Position numbers and translations under genes: made by a program | NCBI GenBank assembly: GCA_050260775.1 | Contig: JBLNCP010000039.1 | Location: forward strand, 1 to 64,000 | Direction: 5' to 3' | DNA length: 64,000 nt | Source: CALABS01 sp050260775 | Lineage (GTDB): Bacteria > Pseudomonadota > Alphaproteobacteria > Rhodospirillales > Magnetospirillaceae | Part shown: one piece after another, positions 58,025 to 64,000 of the stretch | How positions within the stretch are numbered: the first letter of the stretch is position 1 | Layout: every line of letters begins with the position of its first letter | The notes under the pieces: model-generated | The model's input: the letters and a program-made list of their open reading frames with translations, nothing else | Told to the model about the DNA's origin: nothing | Databases searched by the model: none

Positions 58025-58558
58025 ATGCGTGTTCCCGACGTGACCTTCCGCACCCGCGTGCGCGACGAATCGGTAGGTGGCCCCAACCCCTACCGCTGGC
58101 AGGACGTGACCACCGACGAGATCTTCAAGGGCAAGCGGATCGTGCTGTTCGCCCTGCCGGGCGCCTTCACGCCGACCTGCTCGACGACCCATTTGCCGCG
58201 CTACGAGCAGGTCTACGACGAGTTCAAGGCGCTCGGCGTCGATCAGGTGATCTGCCTATCGGTCAACGACGCCTTCGTCATGTTCCAGTGGGGCAAGACC
58301 CAGGGGGCCGACAAGGTGCGGCTGCTGCCGGACGGCAACGGCGAGTTTACGCGCAAGATGGGCATGCTGGTCGACAAGTCGAATCTCGGCTTCGGCATGC
58401 GCAGCTGGCGCTACTCCATGTACGTCGAGGACGGCGAGATCAGGAAGCTGTTCTCGGAACCGGGGTTCGGCGATAACTGCCCGATCGATCCCTTCCAGGT
58501 CTCCGACGCCGACACCATGCTGAACTGGCTGAGGGGCGAGCACGCACGGGCCGCCTGA
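58025..58558 (+). CDS. peroxiredoxin (Prx5/AhpE-type)
   Basis: A 177-residue thiol peroxidase. The peroxidatic cysteine is Cys52 in PGAFTPTCSTTHLP, the Prx5 signature; a GFGDNCPIDPF segment near the C-terminus carries a possible resolving cysteine (in many relatives this region precedes a glutaredoxin domain, absent here). It reduces hydrogen or organic peroxides in the cytoplasm. The ATG at 58025 starts MRVPDVTFRTRVRD. It follows radC by 61 bases and converges on the heme sensor kinase with 10 bases between stops. Confidence 0.93.
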   Translation: MRVPDVTFRTRVRDESVGGPNPYRWQDVTTDEIFKGKRIVLFALPGAFTPTCSTTHLPRYEQVYDEFKALGVDQVICLSVNDAFVMFQWGKTQGADKVRLLPDGNGEFTRKMGMLVDKSNLGFGMRSWRYSMYVEDGEIRKLFSEPGFGDNCPIDPFQVSDADTMLNWLRGEHARAA

Positions 58559-58568
58559 ACTGGCGCAG

Positions 58569-60413
58569 TCAGACGCCGGCCGGACGCCTGGGCAGGGTGA
58601 TTCGTACAACGGTGCCTTGCCCGGGCTCCGACGCCAGGCGGATGCGCCCCCCGTGGCGGACCACCACCCGGCGGACCAACGCGAGGCCCATGCCGGTGCC
58701 GGAATAGCGTCCCGGCGGGTGCAGGCGGCTGAAGATCGCGAACACTTGGCCATGGTATTCGGCGGCGATGCCGATGCCGTTGTCGGCAACCGTCACCTCG
58801 ACCTCGTCCTCCGTCGCCTGAGCCGTCACGACGATGTGGGGGGGCTCGCCCGACCTGTACTTCAACGCGTTCGTCAGCACTTCCTCGAAGATCATCGCGA
58901 GTTGGTCGGCGTCGCCATAAACGTCGGGAAGTTGCGGCGCCACATCGACGCGGGCCCCCGCCTCCGCGATCGCCCCGGACAGCCTCGCGACGGCCCCCTG
59001 GATGGCGTCGCCCAGGGACACCGCGACGAACGGGCCGCCGGCGGCGCTGATCTCGGCATAACGGCGCAGATCCTCGATGACTTCGTCCATGCGGTGGGCG
59101 CCGGAAACGATGTAGCCGATCAGCTCGCGCGCGTCGGCATCGAGACTTGCCCCGTGACGCAGGTCGAGCAGCTGACAGAACGAGATGATCGTGCGCAGCG
59201 GTTCCCGGAGGTCGTGCGCCGCCGCATGGGCGAAGCGCTCGAGGTCCGAATTGGTATCGAGCAGCTGGTCGACCACCCGCCGCAGCCCCTCTTCGCTCCG
59301 CTTGACGGCGGTAACGTCCGAAACCATGCAGAGCAGCCGGGGGCCGTCCTCCGCCGGCAGGGGCGACGCCGATACCAGGAGGTCGAGCGTCGTCCCGTCG
59401 GCCCCGCGCAGGCTTAGTTCGGTGCGGTCGGGACCGGCGAGGGCGCGGGCGACGAAGTCGGTGCCGCCGCCACCCCGCAGAAAATCGGCCATCGGCCGTC
59501 CGACCAACGCCTCGACCGGCTGTCCCAGCCATCGTCCGATCACCGCATTGACGTAGACGGTGACGCCGTGACCGTCGAGGATCCAGACGCCCTCCTGCGC
59601 GGTCTCGACGATCGTGCGGTAGCGTTCCTCGCTGGCGGCAAGGACCTGCAGCGCCCGGTCCCGCTGTTGCGCCATCCGGATGTGGCGGCGGCCGACAACG
59701 GCGATGACCGCCATTCCGCCCAGCCACAAGGCGGCATGGCTCATGGCGGATTCGACCGTCTGCTCGCCGATCAGGTCCTGATAGCGCGCCAGCGGGATGT
59801 TGACGCCGATGCCGCCGCGGACCTCGCCCTCCTTGACGCCGGTTCCGGCGTGGCACTTCAGGCACCCCCGCTCCATCATCATCGCCCGCATCACCCTAAG
59901 GGCTGGCTGGCCCTCCATCGTGGTGAATTCCGAGATTTCCCGCTCTCCGGCCTTGAAGCGCTCGAGCGCCGCACGCTCCCATTCGTCGGGAGCATTGGCA
60001 GGGTTCGTCAGTTGCAGGCTGGTGATGCGGCCCTTGATGCCGTAGAGCTCGCCGAATTGCTGCATGGCCTGGCGCAGCATGTAGGCCGGGTTCATCAGCG
60101 TCAGCGCCGTGCCGCTGGGCGTCGTGATGTCGCGGTCGGGGACGTGAAGATAGGGGTTCGGCGGCGTGTTCTCGTCGATGGGGACGTACACGCCGCCGTG
60201 GGTGGTCGCCCATCGGCGGAAGGTCAGGTCCTTGTCGAGATTGGCCTGGGCTTCGGCGCGTGCCAGCGTCTCCACCTGGGCATGATGGCTCGTGACCGCG
60301 ATGGCCAGCGAGGTGGCCAGGGTGAGGGTCCAGGCGAGCGCCACCAGCGCCATGGTCCGCGCCGCCCATTTGGCGTTGTGCCTCGCCGCCGTGGCGCCAG
60401 GGATCCGCCCCAC
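58569..60413 (-). CDS. c-heme sensor (DUF3365) PAS histidine kinase
   Basis: A 614-residue membrane histidine kinase. TM1 at about residues 20-41, a periplasmic DUF3365/Tll0287-like domain with a heme c motif C184-LK-C187-H188 (ERGCLKCHAGTG), TM2 at about 226-242, a PAS domain (about 260-375) and a bacteriophytochrome-type kinase: His400 in FAHAAAHDLREPLRT, N-box EEVLTNALKYRSGE, G1 DNGIGI and G2 GTGMGLALVRR. It should sense redox state or a gas such as NO or CO outside the inner membrane. No receiver domain or response regulator adjoins. The start is a GTG with GGAGG upstream. It lies 59 bases behind an MCP gene on the same strand. Confidence 0.92.
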   Translation of the reverse strand: MGRIPGATAARHNAKWAARTMALVALAWTLTLATSLAIAVTSHHAQVETLARAEAQANLDKDLTFRRWATTHGGVYVPIDENTPPNPYLHVPDRDITTPSGTALTLMNPAYMLRQAMQQFGELYGIKGRITSLQLTNPANAPDEWERAALERFKAGEREISEFTTMEGQPALRVMRAMMMERGCLKCHAGTGVKEGEVRGGIGVNIPLARYQDLIGEQTVESAMSHAALWLGGMAVIAVVGRRHIRMAQQRDRALQVLAASEERYRTIVETAQEGVWILDGHGVTVYVNAVIGRWLGQPVEALVGRPMADFLRGGGGTDFVARALAGPDRTELSLRGADGTTLDLLVSASPLPAEDGPRLLCMVSDVTAVKRSEEGLRRVVDQLLDTNSDLERFAHAAAHDLREPLRTIISFCQLLDLRHGASLDADARELIGYIVSGAHRMDEVIEDLRRYAEISAAGGPFVAVSLGDAIQGAVARLSGAIAEAGARVDVAPQLPDVYGDADQLAMIFEEVLTNALKYRSGEPPHIVVTAQATEDEVEVTVADNGIGIAAEYHGQVFAIFSRLHPPGRYSGTGMGLALVRRVVVRHGGRIRLASEPGQGTVVRITLPRRPAGV

Positions 60414-60472
60414 AATGTCCTCCAGATGATTTACCTGGAGGATAGCGCGACCGCGAGGAAAGGCCTATGCCC

Positions 60473-62179
60473 TTAGGCGGCGCGCATGGCGTCGAGGAAG
60501 GTCCCCACCTCGGTCTTGAGGGTCTCGGCTTCCTCGACCAGTTCGTTGGCGGCGCGGAACATGCCGGTGGCCATTTCGCCGGTGGCGCCGGCGGCGCGCG
60601 AGACTTCCGCGATGTTGCGGGTGATCTCGGCGTTGCCGGCGGCAGCGTGGCCCACGGATTCGACGATGTCGCGGGTGGCGTCGGCCTGCCCCGCCACCGC
60701 CGTGGCGATCGAGGCGACCACCTGGTTGACGCGGTCGATGGTGGCGCCGACCGAGCGGATGATGTCGACGGCGTCACGGCTGATGGCCTGGATGCCGGCG
60801 ATGTGGTTGCCGATCTCCTCGGTGGCTCGGGCGGTCTGGTTGGCCAGGCTCTTGACCTCGTTGGCGACCACGGCGAAGCCCTTGCCGGCGTCGCCGGCCC
60901 GGGCCGCCTCGATGGTGGCGTTGAGCGCCAGCAGGTTGGTCTGGCTGGCGATGTCGTTGATCAGGTTGACGATCTCGCCGATCTTGCCGGCCGCCTGGGC
61001 CAGCCCCTCCATGGTGCCGTTGGCGGTCTGGACGCCGCGCACCGCGTCGCGGGTGATGGCGGAGGATTCGTCGATGCGACGGCTGATCTGGTCGACCGCC
61101 TGATTCAGGTGATGGGCGGAGGCCGACACCGACTGGACGTTGGCGGCCGCCTGCTCGGCCGCCGAGGCGACGGCCGCGCCTTGCTGGGTGGTCTGGGCGG
61201 CGGTGGCCGACAGGTTGTCCGAAGCGGTGTGGACATGCCGTACCGTCTCCATGACCGCGGCCATCATCCGCCCCATGGTGGCGTTGAAATCGGCGGTCAG
61301 GCGGTCGCGGCGGGCCATCTCGGCCGACTGGCGCTCGCGCTCGGCCTCATCCCGCGCTTCGAGCTCGCGAGCGCGGATCATGTTGTCGCGGAACACCTTG
61401 ACCGCCCGCGCCATCGCGCCGATCTCGTCGCGGCGCTCCAGCGAGGGGATGGCGACCTCGGTGACACCCTGCGCCAGGGTATCCATCACCCCGGTGATCT
61501 GGACCACCGGCCGCGAGATCAGCCGGGCCATCGCCACCATCACCACCAGGCCGACCGCCAGGCAAAGCGCGAGCAGGCCGTAGAACTGGGTGCGCGCTTG
61601 GCCGCCCACGTCGACGGCGCCGTCGTGCACGATCTGGGTGCGCTGCGTCGCATAGTCGTTCAGGGCCTGCAGCATGACCTTCACGCTGTCGTAGGCTTCC
61701 TCCACCTCGGGCATGCGCCGGCTGGCCGAGGTGCGGTCGGCCGCCGTCAGCGCCAGAACCTCTCCCGCCCCTTTGGTGTAGGCGGCGAGGTTCTTCTTGA
61801 TCTCTTCGGTCAGCGCCCGCTCGTCCTCTTCCCAGGCGACGTTGGCCTCGAAGGTCGAGAAGGCGGTGGGCAGGCGCGCCAGTTCGGCGGCGATCGAGGC
61901 GCTCAGTTCGCCCCCGCGGGCCTGCTTGTCCTCGTCGTTGGCACCGAGCAGGCGATAGAGGTCGGCATGCATGGACGCCACCTCGCCGGCCATCCGGCCC
62001 GAGAAGCGCGCCTTCTCGAAGGACACCGAATAGAGGTGGTCGAGGGCGACGCCCTGACGGTCCATGCCGACCTTGAAGATCAGCCCCAGCAGCAGGATCG
62101 CGGCGATCAGCAGGATCGGGGCGATGAACACCTTGATGGCGATGCGGATGTCCATCAGGCGGGCGACGAGACCATTCAT
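60473..62179 (-). CDS. methyl-accepting chemotaxis protein
   Basis: A 568-residue chemoreceptor. TM1 at about residues 15-36, a periplasmic four-helix-bundle-like ligand region of about 150 residues, TM2 at about 198-218, HAMP (ISRPVVQITGVMDTLAQGVTEVAIP...RRDEIGAMARAVKVFRDNM) and a cytoplasmic signalling helix whose tip reads INDIASQTNLLALNATIEAARAGDAGKGFAVVANEVKSLA, the CheA/CheW contact. No C-terminal CheR-binding pentapeptide. The ligand is unknown. It is the upstream gene of a pair with the c-heme kinase, and diverges from the ParA-like gene. Confidence 0.95.
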   Translation of the reverse strand: MNGLVARLMDIRIAIKVFIAPILLIAAILLLGLIFKVGMDRQGVALDHLYSVSFEKARFSGRMAGEVASMHADLYRLLGANDEDKQARGGELSASIAAELARLPTAFSTFEANVAWEEDERALTEEIKKNLAAYTKGAGEVLALTAADRTSASRRMPEVEEAYDSVKVMLQALNDYATQRTQIVHDGAVDVGGQARTQFYGLLALCLAVGLVVMVAMARLISRPVVQITGVMDTLAQGVTEVAIPSLERRDEIGAMARAVKVFRDNMIRARELEARDEAERERQSAEMARRDRLTADFNATMGRMMAAVMETVRHVHTASDNLSATAAQTTQQGAAVASAAEQAAANVQSVSASAHHLNQAVDQISRRIDESSAITRDAVRGVQTANGTMEGLAQAAGKIGEIVNLINDIASQTNLLALNATIEAARAGDAGKGFAVVANEVKSLANQTARATEEIGNHIAGIQAISRDAVDIIRSVGATIDRVNQVVASIATAVAGQADATRDIVESVGHAAAGNAEITRNIAEVSRAAGATGEMATGMFRAANELVEEAETLKTEVGTFLDAMRAA

Positions 62180-62346
62180 GACGCTTCCTCTCGCGGCGTA
62201 GGCCGTATTCTTGGTGGGGCTTTCGCCCGTGCCGAGGGGCCCGGCATCGGGTCATTGCCCGAGGCGTGTGACAATGCCACTTGTGCGTAAGTCGTCAAGC
62301 TGCTTTTGGGTAGCTGACCCACTCCCCCATTGGTATCCTGCCCGCC

Positions 62347-63411
62347 ATGGCGAGCAGGCGCGTTCCCGGTCCGCCGGTGGTGGCGGTGTTCAACCACAAA
62401 GGCGGCGTCGCCAAGACGACGAGCGCCTGCAACCTGGCGGTTTGCCTGGGCGCCTACGGCCTGCGCGTGCTCCTGATCGACCTCGACGCCCAGGGCAACG
62501 CCACCGGCAGCTTCGGCATCCTGCCGCTCCCACCCGCCGGGGCCTATGACCTCATCACCGGCCGCGCCGGCCTCGACGAGGTGATGCTGCCGACCCCCTT
62601 CCCGAACCTGCGGCTGCTGCCGGCGACGGTGGCGTTGCGCACCGCCGACCTGGAACTTGCCGCCCACGAGCGCGGCCATGCACAGCTGCGCGACAATCTC
62701 GACGGTCGGCAACTGGCGGAGCATGCCGATATCTGCATCATCGACTGCCCGCCGGCCCTGGGCACGATCACCGCCAACGCCCTGAGCGCCGCGGCCGCGG
62801 TCCTGATCCCCGCCAAGCCCGATCCCTTCGCCCATGAGGGCCTGGTCAACACCTGGTACGAGATCAAGCGCCTGCGCGAGCGCGACAACGCGGATCTGGC
62901 GGTGGCCGGCATCCTTCTGACCATGGGCGGGACGGATCCGGCGAGCGAGGACGTGGCGCGCACCATCCGCGCCGAGTTCGGCGACCAGGTCTACGCGATG
63001 GAGATCCCCCATGACCCCAAGGTGGCCGAGGCCGCGCAACTGGCGGTACCGGTCGCGGTCCTCGATCCCGACGGCGCGGCGGGGAGCGGCTACATGACGG
63101 CGACGGGGGAAGTGCTGCGCCGGCTGACGGCGCGGGGGATCTCGCTGCCGGCCACCGTAGGCCGCGGGGAGGCCCTCAACACTTTGAGGGACTGGCGCGC
63201 CGCCCAGCCCCGGCTGCGCCATCTGGGACAGGGCGGCAGCGGCTGGACGGCCGTTGCCAAGGCCAATGCGCCGGTGGCGCAGGACTCGGCGGCGCACGAC
63301 TGGCGTCCGCCCGAGCCGGCGGAGACGGAACCCGGCCATACGCGCCTGATCGCCGCCGGCGCCTTCGTAGCGGGCCTGCTCGTGGGATTGGCGTCGCGGC
63401 TGGTCTTCTAA
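62347..63411 (+). CDS. ParA-like ATPase with C-terminal membrane anchor
   Basis: A 354-residue ParA/MinD-superfamily ATPase. The deviant Walker A motif KGGVAKTT (residues 18-25, with signature Lys18) follows VVAVFNH; the Walker A' region is LLIDLDAQGNATGSFG and Walker B is IIDCPPALG. After about residue 260 comes a non-ATPase linker, and residues about 333-354 (RLIAAGAFVAGLLVGLASRLVF) form a single membrane helix at the extreme C-terminus, which standard ParA proteins lack. No parB or parS sequence is nearby, so chromosome or plasmid partition is unlikely; positioning of a membrane complex is more plausible. The ATG at 62347 starts MASRRVPGPP. It overlaps the next convergent gene by 4 bases. 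Confidence 0.9.
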   Translation: MASRRVPGPPVVAVFNHKGGVAKTTSACNLAVCLGAYGLRVLLIDLDAQGNATGSFGILPLPPAGAYDLITGRAGLDEVMLPTPFPNLRLLPATVALRTADLELAAHERGHAQLRDNLDGRQLAEHADICIIDCPPALGTITANALSAAAAVLIPAKPDPFAHEGLVNTWYEIKRLRERDNADLAVAGILLTMGGTDPASEDVARTIRAEFGDQVYAMEIPHDPKVAEAAQLAVPVAVLDPDGAAGSGYMTATGEVLRRLTARGISLPATVGRGEALNTLRDWRAAQPRLRHLGQGGSGWTAVAKANAPVAQDSAAHDWRPPEPAETEPGHTRLIAAGAFVAGLLVGLASRLVF

Positions 63412-63785
63412 TCCTGGGACAGCTCGATCTTCTTGGCGTGATTGAGCAGCTCGTTCTTCACGGCGGCGATCGTCTGCTCGGGCTGGTCTTCCAGGTCGAT
63501 CAGCGAATCGCGGGCGTGCTTGCTGACTCGGATCAGCTCGTCGAGCTTGAGATGGATCGCCTGCGTATCCCGGTTCTGGGTGTTCTGGATCAGGAACACC
63601 ATCAGAAACGTGACGATGGTGGTGCCGGTGTTGATGACCAACTGCCACGTATCCGAGAAACCGAAGATCGGACCGGTCACCGCCCAGACCACGATCACCA
63701 ACAGGGCCAAGCCAAAGGCGGCCGGCCGGCCGGTTTGACAGGCCACGGCTTTGGAAAGGGAGCCGAACAGGTTGCTTATCTTCAT
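63408..63785 (-). CDS. low-affinity iron permease family protein
   Basis: A 125-residue membrane protein. Two helices (about residues 22-42, AAFGLALLVIVVWAVTGPIFG, and 46-67, TWQLVINTGTTIVTFLMVFLIQ) precede the signature QNTQNRDTQAIHLKLDELIRVSKHARDSL, which defines the Pfam low-affinity iron permease family. In bacteria this family is small and its iron-transport role is not established. The 3' end overlaps the convergent ParA-like gene by 4 bases. A GGAGGGGAGGGG run lies some 14 bases before the ATG. Confidence 0.88.
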   Translation of the reverse strand: MKISNLFGSLSKAVACQTGRPAAFGLALLVIVVWAVTGPIFGFSDTWQLVINTGTTIVTFLMVFLIQNTQNRDTQAIHLKLDELIRVSKHARDSLIDLEDQPEQTIAAVKNELLNHAKKIELSQD

Positions 63786-63838
63786 GCCTGCTAGAACACC
63801 CCTCCCCTCCTTGGAGTTCCCGTCAGGTTAGGGGCAGG

Positions 63839-64000
63839 TCAAGTGGGACCCGGCCACGACCTCCAGGCGGCGCCCGCGGCAAAGCCCACAACCGCTCCCA
63901 GCAGGAACAGCAGCGCCGCGACCCCAACCCGCCAGCCGAAGCCGGCCGGCATCACGGCGGGCGCCGTCTGCGGCACCCAGCCGGCTTCCGGCTCCTCGCC
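63839..64000 (-). CDS. C-terminal end of a protein with a C-terminal membrane helix (partial)
   Basis: Fifty-three codons of a minus-strand frame are visible, ending in TGA at 63839-63841. The peptide has a Pro/Glu-rich piece (EEPEAGWVPQTAPAVMP) and a terminal membrane helix, GWRVGVAALLFLLGAVVGFAAG, closed by AWRSWPGPT. The layout resembles the tail of the ParA-like protein encoded at 62347 (Pro/Glu-rich linker, then a final helix), so it may be a related tail-anchored protein. The remainder lies outside the window. Confidence 0.55.
   Translation of the reverse strand, partial: GEEPEAGWVPQTAPAVMPAGFGWRVGVAALLFLLGAVVGFAAGAAWRSWPGPT

Noticed and set aside
62347..63411. Chromosome partition locus
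   Set aside because: The ATPase is ParA-like, but there is no parB, no parS-like palindrome cluster and no replication gene nearby, and the C-terminal membrane helix is atypical.

Overview
The window is GC-rich, densely coded chromosomal DNA, most consistent with an alphaproteobacterium of the order Rhodospirillales (Magnetospirillum/Phaeospirillum-like). That placement is inference from gene content: a COQ7-type ubiquinone hydroxylase, a phasin, DUF2794, a DRL-like reductoisomerase, many TPR, histidine-kinase and chemotaxis proteins, and G/C-rich palindromic repeats. I saw no rRNA, tRNA, CRISPR array, transposase or phage gene.

Layout. 1-5.1 kb: the tail of one gene, then a minus-strand stress operon prkA-yeaH-spoVR. 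5.6-12.2 kb: a DRL-like NAD(P) oxidoreductase, a TPR/radical-SAM protein, a large hybrid histidine kinase and a tiny membrane protein. 12.4-16.5 kb: an envelope-biogenesis operon read on minus (thioredoxin-like protein, YfgM-like TPR protein, bamB, der). 16.6-17.4 kb: a small lipoprotein and a DUF2794 protein.

17.5-38.4 kb: the dominant feature, a 21-kb alpha-glucan/trehalose island read on minus in the order glgE, treS-maltokinase, glgB, glgX, treZ, malQ, treY, glgP, with one small plus-strand TPR-like gene inserted between treY and glgP. Together these enzymes can convert trehalose to maltose, to maltose-1-phosphate and to glucan (TreS-Mak, GlgE, GlgB), cut glucan back to trehalose (GlgX, TreY, TreZ) or degrade it by phosphorolysis (GlgP, MalQ). 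No glgA or glgC is present in the window. The GlgE protein carries an extra N-terminal GH13 amylase-like domain whose catalytic triad looks intact.

38.5-49.3 kb: a small two-helix membrane protein with a strong terminator, a phasin, two small exported proteins, the methionine-sulfoxide repair pair msrPQ, acuI, a YjgN/M48-peptidase pair, a tightly overlapped dsbB-coq7-cupin operon, a MeaB GTPase and a PAS-GGDEF diguanylate cyclase. 49.4-58.6 kb: ygfZ, a translationally coupled glycosyltransferase-glycosyltransferase-asnB operon, pyrC-type dihydroorotase, a DODA-type dioxygenase, a small coiled-coil/winged-helix-like protein overlapping radC, and a peroxiredoxin. 58.6-64 kb: a chemoreceptor followed by a c-heme (CxxCH) sensor kinase, a ParA-like ATPase with a C-terminal membrane anchor, a low-affinity iron permease family protein, and the end of another protein with a C-terminal membrane helix.

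Two families of dispersed inverted repeats lie between genes: a C/G-rich hairpin family (near 3.05, 12.3 and 55.7 kb) and a family with GTCATCC/GGATGAC ends (near 17.5, 35.1, 49.35 and 54.2 kb). Start codons were chosen by Shine-Dalgarno motif, conserved N-terminus and overlap with neighbours. No similarity search could be run, so family names rest on motif recognition.
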